The notes: generated by a model from the letters alone, not told the origin. Counted from the first letter of the stretch, positions 10,168 through 21,077 are shown. The stretch: 64,000 nucleotides of DNA from Pachyseris speciosa (GCA_016490735.1 JAEMWC010000288.1:738501-802500), one strand, 5' to 3'. A program made the numbers and translations.

Positions 10168-11900
10168 CTATTGTTGGCGGCTTGTGAAATTTGCTAAGTA
10201 AAACCTATTCTCGTGGCGGCATTTGAAAATGAGTTCTGTTCTTTTGTTTAATAAAGACGGCCTCTTGGCTCTAATTAAAGGGACTATGTCAGCTGGGGCA
10301 CACGCGCAGTAGGGACCGGCTGGCATTAATTTGCATACAGCTCATCGCAAACAGTCTCGCTGGCTCGGACGCCAGCCATTGTTTCCTACGTGCCAATAAC
10401 ACTTTCAGACAACGCGGAGAGAAGAATTTACGTGCCCGTTTTTTCGAAATCATGGAAATTGTCGTTGCTGTTGTCGAAAGCGAGTCTACAGTGTATGGTT
10501 GTGAGTCTAGCCTGTTTATTCGCGTTGTGTGTTGTCTGACGTGAATACTGCTGTCATTTTCTCTTTGGATCGATTGCGGCAAACACTTTTGATGATAGTG
10601 ACTTACTTTGTTTCCCTTTGGTTTTTAGACCGATTCTTACATCTGCAAGAATACTTGTTCTCGAAAAACTACCTCAAAAACCAATAGTTTCCCCCTGTAA
10701 AACTGCAAAGTGCATTGTGGCACGAAGAAATTAAAGTCATGTCAAAACAAACCGCTAAGCTTGAATGTCTTATCAAATGCAAAGCATCGAAGAAGATGTC
10801 CCGCGAACTTGGAATCGATGGAATAACCGCACTTTAATTTCGCCAAACCCAAGAAGAATAAATTAAACAATCCAGACAAATCCTCTGATTTCCACGTTCC
10901 CAAACTTTGCGTCTGACGGCGTTGCTGTCGTAAATTCTCTTTCGTCCGCTGCCAGCACGACGACCGCCGCTAGTAGACATCACAATTCCACGAAAATAAT
11001 TCTTCCAAAGCCAAATCTCAAAAAGATATTGCTACAAAAGCCGTCTGTATTTCCTTAAGACTGATTGTGAGCAAAAACGTCCTATATTTTTCTCAAGATT
11101 AACGCGATTCAAACAGATGAAATCGACTACTTGTAACCTTCGACAGCATTTGAAAAAGTTGGGCTAACGTTTTCAATAGTTTTCTGACCAACTCGCGCAT
11201 GCGCGTTGGATGATATAGTCCCTTTAAGTAAAGTTTTTCTGTGAGGCACAAGTGGCACCGCTTGCTTTTGTTGCTGTAGGCCGGGGCGGTCGCTAAAATA
11301 CTCCTGACCAGTTAATTGTAAAATTGGTGTTGTTGTCTTTGAGTGTCCAGATATGTTTTGATAGTTCCGTGCTGTTTGAATAGTTTCTGTTCCGGAAAGA
11401 ATGTTTGTGTTGCGTGTAACGTTGTTTAAAAGTTCCTTCTGTTAGTCCAATGTAATTCTTTCCGGTTGTGTCACTTTCTGTTGTTACGTTGGCGTTGTAG
11501 ACGACGCTTGAGGTTAGGCAGTTGTTTTTCAGCGCGCAGTCGTTTCTTTTCCTGCAGTTACAGTTGTTTTCTGTGGAGGGTGTCTTGCTTGTTTCGTGGA
11601 TTTTTCTGTTGCGCTTCTTAATTATGGTTTGTAGGTTGTCTGTACAGCTATAACTGACCTTTATGTTGTTTTTGTTGAAAATCTTGTTGTACCGGTGATT
11701 TGTCGGGAAATGCTTGCTGACGAGGTTCAGAAACTCTCTGCCGATGTTTGTTTGCACGTTCATGCTGTAGGGCGGATTAAACCAAATTATGTTTCTTTGT
11801 CTGTTCTTGCGGCTGCTCTGTGCGGTGTCAGTTGCAGGTTTCCTGCGTTCAGTGTACATTAATTCTTCGTCGGTCCACTTTGTTTGAGTGCACTTTCGTA
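10168..11900 (-). pseudogene. PLE-1: Penelope-like element C-terminal region with GIY-YIG endonuclease, interrupted
   Basis: This is the C-terminal part of a Penelope-like retroelement protein. It starts near RRKPATDTAQSSRKN, passes NIIWFNPPYSMNVQTNIG and FNKNNIKVSYSC, then a cysteine cluster, and reaches a GIY-YIG nuclease segment with NYIGLTEGTFKQRYTQHKH and STELSKHIW. The frame shifts near 11305; the continuation APAYSNKSKRCHLCLTEKLY is typical of PLE C-termini. The coding sequence is then split by a 945-bp element at a TTAA site (10279-11223). It resumes at 10274 as NKRTELIFKCRHENRFYLAN and stops at 10168. The reverse transcriptase part is absent, so the copy is 5'-truncated. The GIY-YIG domain nicks target DNA in active elements. 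The copy is dead. Confidence 0.85.
10275..11227. mobile_element. Non-autonomous DNA transposon inserted at TTAA inside PLE-1
   Basis: TTAA at 10275-10278 and at 11224-11227 brackets a 945-bp insert. Its ends are inverted repeats: AGGGACTATGTC at the left, and the complement of GATATAGTCCCT at the right. Removing the insert and one TTAA restores a continuous PLE reading frame across the junction (CTTTACTTAATTAGA reads LYLIR). That proves the insertion site and target duplication. No transposase is encoded. TTAA targets are used by piggyBac and Kolobok families; I cannot decide between them. Confidence 0.88.
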
Positions 11901-11942
11901 GTGTGTATATATATAAACACAAGGGAAAAAAATTCTTAAGGA

Positions 11943-11985
11943 CCACCTATATTTCGACTGTGTAGAACAGTGTTCCTCAGGGTGA
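11943..11985 (-). ncRNA. Candidate hammerhead ribozyme next to PLE-1
   Basis: Minus-strand core CTGAGGA (11980-11974), GAAA (11955-11952), stem III AT/AT, and H17 = A at 11948. Stem I is CACC with GGTG plus a wobble pair. Stem II has five pairs, ACTGT with ACAGT, around a TCTAC loop, and one C-C mismatch near the core. All invariant core positions are present. It lies between a TA run and the start of PLE-1 coding sequence and may belong to another PLE terminus. Confidence 0.6.
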
Positions 11986-11990
11986 ATATA

Positions 11991-11991
<1 letters not shown>

Positions 11992-12065
<74 letters not shown>
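11992..12065. repeat. (TA)n microsatellite
   Basis: About 36 TA units, next to a copy of repeat family R (12066-12420) and to a hammerhead-like motif. Confidence 0.95.
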
Positions 12066-12067
<2 letters not shown>

Positions 12068-12420
12068 CCCGTTTTCAGAAACGTTTTTATGCAGGAAAGT
12101 ATATAGATAGATATATACTTTTGTCCAGTTGCACGTGCACGTGCACATCTCGCACCTGTCATTGTTTAGCTTACATTAGTCCTGTGAGAAACAATAGTAG
12201 GGGAGACGTCTTGCGCGTAATTTTCCATTATCGATTATTCCTTTGCCTCTGACTGATAACTTTCAAAACCAATGAAGACGTATCAGGACAGATTCGAGGT
12301 ATCAAGGTCGATGAACCTCCCTAATACAAAAAATACTTCTGTAATACTGACCCTCTGTAGTATGGCAGGAGCTGAGTATGGGCATTAGCCTGCTGAGAAA
12401 ATTTCATACAAACTTAACCT
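12066..12420 (-). repeat. Repeat family R, copy 1 (minus)
   Basis: The complement of this stretch matches 20483-20830 and 12745-12900. Shared blocks include CTATTGTTTCTCAC, ACAATGACAGGTG, a GAGATG/CACGTG block, AAAAGTATATATCTA and AAAACGTTTCTGAAAA. It is non-coding. Copies 1 and 3 face each other around the 13-20 kb transposon, making a large inverted arrangement. Confidence 0.7.
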
Positions 12421-12744
12421 CTTTATTGACAAAACTTTGACGTAATGACTTTGTTTATTATCCAGCCGGTTTCGTCTGATCACACGCACAGTCAGGGATT
12501 ATAACAAGCCTTGCTAAAGGAACTACATTGTTGTTTAAAAAAAGTTTACATGGTACAAATCAAGTTCAAATAAGGGTGATGAACAGTGGAAAACACCCAC
12601 AAAAGAATACGCGCAGGGTATACCGTAAATCCTACGTTAATAAAAAAAAATGTTTAGTTTTGGGGCTGACAAATTTTCCCTCGGTGCCCTGGGTTTGTCC
12701 GTATTTGAGATGTTCAACTGTACATTTCTCTGTCTTACACCTAT

Positions 12745-12912
12745 CAGCCTTGATACCTCTTCAGTTGTTTTGCAAATCATCGAGCATAGGTAAAGGCATA
12801 ATCGAAAAAGAAAAATTACGCGAAAGACGTCTCCACTATTGTTTCTCACTGGACTAATTAATGCTTTTGTCAAGGTAAAAAATTACAGGTGCGAGATGCG
12901 CACGTGCTCTGA
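12745..12912 (+). repeat. Repeat family R, copy 2 (plus, partial)
   Basis: Contains TGATACCTCTTCAGTTGTTT, AAAGACGTCTCCACTATTGT and the GAGATGCGCACGTG block, in the same order as 20590-20745. It runs directly into the foldback arm at 12928. Confidence 0.65.
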
Positions 12913-12927
12913 TTGCCTTAATTACTT

Positions 12928-13151
12928 AGGATCACCAGCGTATTCCCGTTTGGATGGCGATTCATTAGGGATTTCTGAGAAATACAAACAGACAAGGTTA
13001 ATTTGGGAACAGGTTCGATTCCTGGCTGGGCCACATTTTCACTTAATTACTTAGTTGTGTTGATTTCTGTTCCCAAATTAACCTTGTCTGTTTGTATTTC
13101 TCAGAAATCCCTAATGAATCGCCATCCAAACGGGAGTAGGCTGGTGATCCT
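12928..13151. repeat. Foldback with 85-base arms around a tRNA-like T-arm
   Basis: The left arm 12928-13012 and the right arm 13067-13151 are reverse complements at 83 of 85 positions. The 54-base loop holds GGTTCGATTCCTGG (a T-arm/B-box) and then TTCACTTAATTACTTAGTTG. The same T-arm and tail occur in the tRNA-like repeat at 20157-20280. The right arm is cut at its outer end by the transposon that starts at 13153 and continues at 19942. Confidence 0.85.
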
Positions 13152-14476
13152 ACACTGTAAAATGAAAAGAGCCAATTTGACCCCCAAAATTGGGCCGAAA
13201 CGGTCGAGTCCAGAATGGTAGTTTAAATTCAGCCTCACTAAAATGGGGCTGTTTCGATACCAATTTTTGGGGCTAAATCTACCGTTGTATTGGGGCTAAA
13301 CTAGACCATGTGAAGGGTCAATATGGAAAATTCTAGTGCCATTTTGGAATTTTAAGTGGCCAAAACAATCCCTCACATTTTAGCCCTCTTGCAAACGACC
13401 CTACCAAAAAGAGCCAATTCGGCTCCATTTTGGGCCATTTCAGAAGTCGGAGGTTCTTCTCCGTGCCTTCGGTTTTCTTCCCTTATAGTTCTATTGGCAA
13501 AGAATGAAATTGAACTAAACTGTCAGCTTTCAAACACTCATTTATTGGGTTTTAAATAAGCTGCTGCACACACTTTTTTAACTGCAACAGTCAACTGAAT
13601 TACAATATCTAGAAATCTCACACACAGTATTTTCTTAAAGCATAAACAAATTAATACAAATGTGTAATGACCCATAGCTAACCTAAAATCAGTCCATAGT
13701 TGTACATGTAACAAAACCTTTAATAAGACACAAACAATTTAACCAGACAGTTACATGGACGACATTTGTTAGTGAAGCATATTCACTAATTTTGGTGCTG
13801 TCAGGATTTCATCATGGTGAAGAGCAAATGTTTTGTCCATGAAGTCCTTTAACAGCACTGTAAATAATTATTGCAAGAGTCAAACAATTCAATTTTATGT
13901 AATAGTTAAATGTTTCTAATGGTAATCCTTATAAATTAGCCACTGAAGATCTTTAAAACATATTTTATTCTCAAAATAACTCTTCAAATTTAAAGCTACT
14001 CATTAAAAGTTTCTTAATGCAATGCTTGTATCAGTAACCGTAACTTTTTTTCCTGGGTATTTTGCTTGTGGTTGGCAGTAAGGACAAGACTCTGAGAAAA
14101 TTGTATTCAAAATACACTAAAACATCATCTAAAACTAGGACTGGAACTCAGCAAAAACTCAAAGCATTATTCATGTCCAAGGTACAGTATTTACCTAAGT
14201 TTTGTTTAAAAAAACTTTTGAATCCTGAAACTTGAATTTCAAATTTCAGGAATTTAGTATTTACTGATCTTGTAAAATTCATAAGACTAACGACCAATCT
14301 ACGGGTAGTATTTGAGTCACATGTATACCTCTCTAAACCCCAATAAAAGTCATTAACTTTCATAAAACAGTCCTGCTCCGCTAATTACATGTAGTATGCA
14401 TTAACTTTCATACAGATCTCTACTGATTAACATTACAAACATGACAAACACAATTTATTGTTTCATTTCACAAGTA

Positions 14477-14576
14477 ACATAAAATATTCGCGTCCGACCT
14501 TTATGGGCTTTAAAACGGCGAGCCACAGGCGAGCCGTTCTAAATGCCCATAAAGGTCTCCCGCTCATATTTTATGT
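14477..14576. repeat. 100-bp palindrome
   Basis: ACATAAAATATTCG and, further in, ACCTTTATGGGC pair with GCCCATAAAGGT and CATATTTTATGT. The loop contains GAGCCACAGGCGAGCC. It looks like a small MITE or foldback inside transposon 1. Confidence 0.7.
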
Positions 14577-15399
14577 ATTACTTAAAATGTTTTTAAAAAC
14601 TACAACTAATTGTGCTGTAAAAGGATGCCACAGGTTGATCCTTCTTTTTTAAATCATTAGGTAAGCTCTTTTGGTTTGCTAACCACCTAATATCTCAGTG
14701 GCAAATGCAACCATTTGTTAATCTTTTGTAAAATAACTCTTACTTATGGTGACATTGCTATAACACACTGACAAAGTCACACATACATAATACATATAGA
14801 AAATGGAACAAATCATGGAACTGGTTATTGTCAGATCCCATAATTTGGATTTCAATTTGCAGGAAATAATTTTAGTATTTACTGACCTTGAAAAGTTTAA
14901 GCTACAACTACAGTTATTGCACCGTGAAAGGATGCCACAGATTATCTTCCCATCAATGCTCTCTATTGCTGTTTATTTCCTTCAAAGAATTTCAAAACTG
15001 TATATATGTAATTTTTCTTGAAACAAATTCAAGAAAAGCAAAACAATGAAGCCTTCTTTCCCTCTGTATAACAATTTCCAGTGAAGATAGTTTTGATTGA
15101 GAATTCCTTCAGAATTCAATAAGTAGTAAGTTCAATAAAAAAAAGGTCAAGACCACCTTAAGAAGCTGTAGAATTTAAAAAACTATTGAAGTAACAAGCC
15201 AACATTTCCAGTTCTGGATTTCCTTAATGGCAGGGGATGTGCCTTAAGAAAGCTTGAATAACTATTAAAAGCAGACTTATAATTTAATTCAGTATGGTTA
15301 ATTGTCTGGTAATATCTAGCCCCTAAAGCTAGGCAAAACAGCTGGGGAAATTTGTTAAATTCATAGGACCATCCAATCTCAAGATCAAAAGGCTTTTTC

Positions 15400-15960
15400 G
15401 GGCCTGTTTACATGGAGGGAGGGTGCCCCCGCCAACTGAGTTACCCGGCTAAACAAGCTACACTGGGAGGGCCAACTTTTCATACGTTTCTTTAGAAAAT
15501 ACATGCTAGACAGGGTAGCCCACGTTCCTGGGACACCCTGTCTACTAGCCCAGGGCACCCTTCTAGGCGGGCTAGCTTTTTGGAATGTAAATGGTTGGTG
15601 CCGGGTTATCCCAGCTAGTCAAGGTGAGAAGACCGTGAAAACAGCGATATATTTCAGCCCCGCAGGTCAACGTTTAAAGTTAACTGCCCCTGGTGACAAC
15701 GATCAATTACCAGAGTGCAAAATAATGACCCTACACACTAAAAAGCAGCCACTAATGGAATGAGAGATCAAAGAATTGAACTTACTGTTAAAAAAGGTTC
15801 TTTTGTCCACCACCTTGTTGTTGTGCTTAGCGACTGCTCAAAAGATAGCCCACTGACCGATCCGGCTTAAGTGAGTTGCACGTGAGGTGGGCTATGTTTT
15901 AACCCTCCTGGCTGGGTAACTCGGTTAGCCAGGGCACCCTCCCTCCATGTAAACAAGCCC
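15400..15960. mobile_element. MITE with GGGCCTGTTTACATGGAG termini, 561 bp
   Basis: The left end GGGCCTGTTTACATGGAGGG and the right end CCCTCCATGTAAACAAGCCC are inverted. The similarity continues inwards for about 50 bases through AGGGTGCCC and GAGTTACCC. It is non-coding and nested in transposon 1. Confidence 0.8.
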
Positions 15961-16496
15961 TTAGTTTGAAATCTTCAAATTATATCAATTTTCTACTCAT
16001 TCATTTTAATCTGGCTACTACAAAAAGACATGATTTACACCAGAAAACAATGCAGTGTGCTACCACACTTAAAATTCAAAGTGAAGGGAAACTTAGCTTA
16101 TGGAGATGTACTTAATAACTTGACTGTGAAGATGCAGTCCTGAGTTTCCACAACAGCTGATTAGAACATCTACATCAAAACAAAACATTGTGTGGTAAGT
16201 TTAAATCAGCCTTCCTTGTGTGTTCAAGTGTTGTATTGTACATGTAATTTTGTCCTTTCAAGTCAACAGTTCTGCTCTTAAATACTCAGTGAAGTCATTT
16301 TCAACTTCATGATCATTTACAAGTACAGTGTGGTTGCAAATCAAGATCATGTACATTCAAACAAGCCAGTCGCACTGAGTGAATCAATCACCATGGAAGG
16401 CAGTAGAGTGCTACACCACTGTAGCATGACTAAAATTGTCTGCAATTTCGCTCAAAATTTAGAAATTATGCTATGAAGAGGCTGCAGAGTCTTAAG

Positions 16497-16676
16497 CCCC
16501 AGCTATGTATACACTTTCAAACATTGTTATAAAACATTTGTTGGATGAACAATGTTAGAACGTGTAGCATGCATGTTTGATGACGTTTGTTCAACATTTT
16601 TTGTTGGAAGAATCTTTTTCTCCAACATACAACAAATGTTGAAGCGTGTAGCCGCCCTTTCAACAATGTTGTATTA
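16497..16676. repeat. Imperfect palindrome of the CAACATTTGTTG type
   Basis: ACAACAAATGTTGAAGCG near 16628 pairs imperfectly with CTTTCAAACATTGTT and CATTTGTTGG near 16515-16543. It directly abuts the LINE 5' fragment. A MITE is likely, but the edges are not certain. Confidence 0.45.
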
Positions 16677-16730
16677 CAAAGACTAATCAGAGTTAAACGA
16701 GTGCGAGTAGTGACTGCGAGTAAAGTCAAG

Positions 16731-17165
16731 ATGGCGGTCGGTTATGGATTAATGTGGCTCCAAAGTTCCTTGAAGTTTTTTACTTTCCTGTTACTTTTGG
16801 CGTCTGTTCTTTTCTTAAACTGGGATGGTGCATCTGTGAATCAACTGCCTGCTGAGTCCTTGAGTGTACAATATGCCTTCATTGGTTTTAATCCTTCAAG
16901 AATCGAATCATCAATGCGACCAAACACTCGCAGGAGACATTACCTTTTGAGCCGCCTTCCGTATGCTACGGACAACTCCCGAAATTTCCAACTCACACGG
17001 CGAGTAATACTAAGCGGTGATGTTGAGGCAAACCCTGGCCCAAATGAAGACATTGCTCAACGGAAAAGCAAGCAAACCAACGTACAGTGTAAAGGTAAAA
17101 CGAATGTTGGCCTGAAGATCTGCGAGTGGAATATCAACAGATTGACCGATGCGAGAAATAAATAA
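16731..17165 (+). pseudogene. LINE 5' fragment: hydrophobic leader, 2A ribosome-skipping motif, start of endonuclease
   Basis: An open frame from ATG 16731 begins MAVGYG and has a strongly hydrophobic stretch, SLKFFTFLLLLASVLFL (about residues 12-28), like a signal or membrane anchor. At 17016-17042 it encodes GDVEANPGP, the complete 2A consensus (D-V/I-E-x-N-P-G-P), preceded by VILS. 2A makes the ribosome skip the last Gly-Pro bond, giving two products from one frame. After it comes KICEWNINRL, the opening of an apurinic-type LINE endonuclease, and the frame then stops. LINEs of the CR1/L2 group in sea urchins and other invertebrates are known to carry 2A upstream of the endonuclease. Only the 5' end is present, the reverse of ordinary 5' truncation. 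It sits 40 bases before the YqaJ gene of transposon 1. Confidence 0.8.
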
Positions 17166-17204
17166 TATCGAGAAAGATTCAAGAGACCAAGCAAACCGTG
17201 AACT

Positions 17205-17757
17205 ATGGAAGACACAAAGGAAAGTATAGATTTACAGCCTCAAATTTTTACACCATTTCTCACAGAAAAACGAAATCATGACACTTTTGCAAAAACACAA
17301 ATGTACCCAAAGGATTTCAGATCAGTGCACACTTCCCATGGCATAAAATATGAACCAGTTGCCATTCATGAGTACATGCGCTATATGGCCAGTAAAGGGA
17401 CACCAGTACAGGTTTATAAGTGTAGACTTGTTGTTTACCATAAGGAACCTGTGCTGGCCTGCACACCAGATGGAAAAGTGATAGATGAAGGGTGCACAGA
17501 ACCATTTGGTATTCTTGAAGTGAAATGCCCCCACACAAAGTTCTTGGTATCACCAAAACATGCATGTTCAGATCCTAAATTTTTGCTTTGAATTTATTGA
17601 TGGACAGTGCAAGCTCAAAACTAATCATACTTACTATGCACAAATACAAGGTCAAATGGGAATAAGTGGAGCCAAATTGTGTGACTTTGTTGTCTTTACT
17701 AAAAAAGGAATGTCCATTGAGAGAATCCCATTTGATGCTCAATATTGGACAGAATAA
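17205..17757 (+). pseudogene. YqaJ-type (lambda-exonuclease fold) nuclease of transposon 1
   Basis: This is a transposon-encoded nuclease of the YqaJ viral-recombinase family. The PD-(D/E)XK core is visible: CTPDGKV with its aspartate near residue 90, then GILEVKCP with E and K about 25 residues later, and the helical motif YYAQIQGQMG with CDFVVFTKKG in the second part. These residues would bind metal and cut or resect DNA ends. A one-base change in an A/T run near 17578 shifts the frame: the first part ends at 17591 and the second runs 17560-17757. The N-terminal SAP and SWIM regions seen in the related gene at 42898-44672 are not found upstream; the LINE fragment occupies that position. The gene is convergent with the transposase. 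The copy is not functional. Confidence 0.82.
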
Positions 17758-18024
17758 AAGATTAAACTAGTTAGATATTATTATGATCATTTTATTGAAT
17801 ATGCTGCAAAGGATTTTGCTGAAAACCATTGAGCGAGTCTTGACATTTCATCATGTTTACTAGGATTTAAAAGTCCTAGTTCTTTGCTTGTAAACAGATG
17901 TACAAGAAGGACACTGCTCGTTTTAACATTGCAAACAAAATATTATTTCTCTGTTGCAACAATAGAAGGAAGAAATGTAGGCATGATTATATGCCCTCGG
18001 ATGTTAGTCGAGCTGTGATGTCTC
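17758..18024. other. Short spacer between the convergent genes of transposon 1
   Basis: AT-rich sequence without a gene, between the stop of the YqaJ frame and the transposase stop. Confidence 0.4.
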
Positions 18025-19664
18025 TTACTCAGATATGATTGGTTCTTGAACATTACATAAAAATCCACAAACTGCCCATAGCTGATTGACAACACCAAAT
18101 AGGGAAATTGGAATTATTCTGTCCCAAATGAGAAAATTCTTGATTTTACTGATCGCCCTTTCGACATGTATTCATAACCCCGCACTTTGTTGTGTAGTGA
18201 CCATATCCTCTGGTGGCATTTGTGCAGCTTGTCTTAGAAATGGTGGAATGTTAAGAGAAACATCAAGTGGTAACAGGTCTGCAATAGTAAACCCTTTATC
18301 TGCCATGACACTGTCGTTTTCATCAAAGGGCAAATCAAGGATAGCAGACCTTTCAACTATTGCGATGTCTGAAATGCTTCCTGTATATAACTGGCTGATA
18401 AATGTTATTGCTGCAGAAGGAGAAATGCCAACAAGACCTTTTAGCGTTGTGTGATTTTTATAGTTGCTGAACAGTTCACTGTTTAGCAACAAACTGCTAG
18501 GCATCTGGCATTTTATCTCCGTGCAGTCTATAATGACTCGGGTGGTCGAAAATTTGATTTTGGAATCTTCAGGCATTGAGCGATCAACTTCCGCTCTTGT
18601 TGGCCAAATGTTGATTGTCCCAAAACGCAGGAACATAAAATTGATCCAGGAAATGAAAGTTCTGCTTATTGTAGACTGTGAAACTCCGAACAGAAACGAT
18701 AGGTGTTTTTCAGGAGGAGCTTGCCTAAGGCGACACATGACCATAAAAAACTCCTCTTTCGGATTTAGTGCTCTGGGTCTCCCACGCTTACTTTGTGTTT
18801 GTTGAAGACTTTGGTAGTGAGTCGCTTTTACGCTGTGATCTTCCGAACGCCAAAAACGAATATTCTCGCTTTGCTCCCCAGAATTCAGGAAATTAAATGT
18901 TGCTTCCAACACTTTACGTTTTGAAAACCAGTATAGAGAGAAATGGAGTGGTCCTCAGAAAGATTATCTAAACAGAAGACGCGTTTCTTTAGCTTAAAAC
19001 ATTCGTCATTCAGACAAGCAATCTGGTCCCGCAGATTGCCAATTTCTCTCAAAGTCCTCTGTTTCTCCTGTTTCAAAATCTCGTTTTCCTTACGTAACTC
19101 GTGATTTTCCATTTGCGCTTTTTGTATCTCAGTATTTGGCTGATGGTCATGGTTTCGGAAGGTTTGAGAATCTCCACAGCAGCTTGTGGCAGTCGGTTCT
19201 AAAACTTCGTGTGACTGCTGTTTGTCCGAAGATAAAGGAGACATTACTTAGTCGCCGCTAGTTAAGCCTTCCTGGATCAGTCGTCTTTTAGGAGGCCGTT
19301 TTACCGGACTCCCTCTTGGAGTTGGCGGTGGTCGCTTTCTTGGGGAGGTGCGCCAAGCAAATTTTGTCGGAAATGTTTCATTCTTATTTTTTAACGACCA
19401 TTTGCCACCTAATCCTTTCTTGATTTCACTCGTTTCGAAGTGCAAAGAGCAGACTTTAGTTGTATCTTTCACTTCAAAGTCTTTGCCCTCGTCTCTCCGT
19501 ATTTTAAAAAGCCAGACATCTCTCAGGATTCCTTTCGCAGGAAAACCAAAAAATCCTTCTTTTTGACCACCTGGGCCGACTCTTCCTTTTTGATTGCACA
19601 AGGGAACACAACAACTTATATTAGAATTCGATTTCTTCGCATCCGAACCCATATTTGATTCCAA
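18025..19664 (-). pseudogene. THAP + coiled coil + DDE transposase of transposon 1
   Basis: Read right to left this is one transposase in pieces. 19664-19251 encodes a THAP-type zinc finger (CCVPLCNQKG, FFGFPAK, the tryptophan in DVWLFKIRR, CSLHFETSEIKKG) that would bind the element ends. After an in-frame TAA (19248-19250) the same frame continues to about 18915 with a coiled coil, QMENHELRKENEILKQEKQR. A frameshift then enters the catalytic domain: a helix-turn-helix-like SFLFGVSQSTISRTF, first aspartate in VIIDCTEIK, second in VMADKGFTI. A second frameshift near 18175 is followed by the glutamate in IHVERAISKIKNF and a stop at 18025. All three catalytic residues of a DDE_Tnp_4 fold survive, but one stop and two frameshifts inactivate it. 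Confidence 0.87.
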
Positions 19665-20156
19665 GCTGTCCTAAAATGCCTCGACCTGGTGCCAAGTCCC
19701 AGGTTCGACCGCGTGACAGCCATCTTTATGAATACGGTGTATAAGGGCCGAATTGAGAGGAAGTACCGAAATAGCTTTTAGTGGAGCCGATTCAAAAATT
19801 AGATGGGCCCAATCAGTACCATGAAGAACTGTTTGGGCTCTTTTTGTCTAAAATGGCTCAACACGGGTCAAAATGGCCCTCGAGACATTGGGGCCAATTT
19901 GGCCTTTGGAGTCGCTTGGGCTGTTTTCATTTTACAGTGTAAGTAATTAAGGGAATCAGTTGCTAATATAGCCCCTCCCCACCTTACTGTACTTAATTAA
20001 TTTCCAAGGGGTTTGGCCGTGCATCGCCGATCGACCGGGGAGTAGTGACGTGATCCTGATTGCAGAAAATTTGTGAAATTGTCTCCTCGGACCTTACCAT
20101 GAGAAGACCACACTGTGTGTGTTGTACAGTAAAAACTATGTGTTCTCAGTGTGGTT

Positions 20157-20280
20157 GGTTCAGTGGCCTAGTTGTCATGGCATCCGACCGGTAATCTGGA
20201 GACCCAGGTTCGATTCCTGGCTGAGCCACATTTTCACTTAATTACTTAGTTGTGTTAATTTCTGTTCCCAAATGAACCTG
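20157..20280 (+). repeat. tRNA-derived repeat (SINE family E) or tRNA-like pseudogene
   Basis: Bases 20157-20228 fold partly like a tRNA. The 7-bp acceptor GGTTCAG/CTGAGCC has one G-U pair, and the T-arm is a perfect CCAGG-TTCGATT-CCTGG. The anticodon arm is imperfect. The following CACATTTTCACTTAATTACT is shared with the loop of the foldback at 12928-13151, which argues for a SINE family rather than a functional tRNA gene. Confidence 0.6.
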
Positions 20281-20482
20281 AACAGCAGTTCAGGCTTCAG
20301 GAGTAATTATCGTTTTATTGTGACAGTGCTGTTTCGTATGGTTCAAAATTATATGACCACACTCATCAGGCAACTTCAACGATTTAGTATTAAAACTAAC
20401 AGAACTGGCAGTAAAATATGGATGGTTGTTATGGGGATGCGTTTCATTCAAATGAGAAACATTTGTCAAATTGTCGTTAATA

Positions 20483-20819
20483 GAGAGATCAAGTTTGTAT
20501 GAAATTTTCCTGAGAAGTCTAATGCTCGTACTACAAAGGTATTTTTGTATTCGAGAGGTTCATCGGCCTTAATACTTGTAATTGGCCCTGATACCTCTTC
20601 AGTGGTTTTAAAAATCATCAGTCAGAGATAAGGCATGATTGAAAAAGGAATATAACGCGTAAGACGTCTGCCCCACTATTGTTTCTCACTGGATTAATGT
20701 TTTTGTCACGATAAACAATGACAGGTGTGAGATGCGCACGTGTGCACGTGCAACTGCCTGACAAAAGTATATATCTACATATATACTTCTCTGAATAAAA
20801 ACGTTTCTGAAAAAGGGTG

Positions 20820-20830
<11 letters not shown>
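20483..20830 (+). repeat. Repeat family R, copy 3 (plus)
   Basis: Matches the complement of 12066-12420 and the copy at 12745. It starts near GTTTGTATGAAATTTTCCTG and ends at AAAACGTTTCTGAAAA before a TA run. Confidence 0.7.
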
Positions 20831-20864
<34 letters not shown>

Positions 20865-20885
20865 ATGTATATATATATATGTATG

Positions 20886-20933
<48 letters not shown>

Positions 20934-21077
20934 AGTAAGGTAGGGAGGGGATATATTAGCAATTGATTGCCTTAATTACTTAGGATCACCAGCCTATTCC
21001 CGTTTGGATGGCGATTCTTTAGGGATTTCTGAGAAATAATTACTTAGTTGTGTTGATTTCTGTTCCCAAATTAACCT

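Larger units (their letters stand above)
13153..19939. mobile_element. ISL2EU-like DNA transposon 1, 6.8 kb, TA target duplication
   Basis: Inverted termini CACTGTAAAATGAAAA (13153) and its complement (ending 19939) are flanked by TA at 13151-13152 and 19940-19941. Outside, GTGATCC + TA + AGTAATTAAGG recreates sequence found uninterrupted at 12911-12935 (complement) and near 20960, which shows the empty site. Inside are two convergent decayed genes: a YqaJ-type nuclease on + and a THAP/DDE transposase on -. This gene pair matches what I know of ISL2EU elements (eukaryotic relatives of bacterial IS5/ISL2 transposases). The family name is tentative. Later insertions enlarge it: a MITE at 15400, palindromes, and a LINE 5' fragment. 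Confidence 0.85.

Noticed and set aside
20157..20228. Functional threonine-type tRNA gene
   Set aside because: Acceptor and T arms pair, but the anticodon arm is irregular and the 3' flank is shared with a dispersed repeat.
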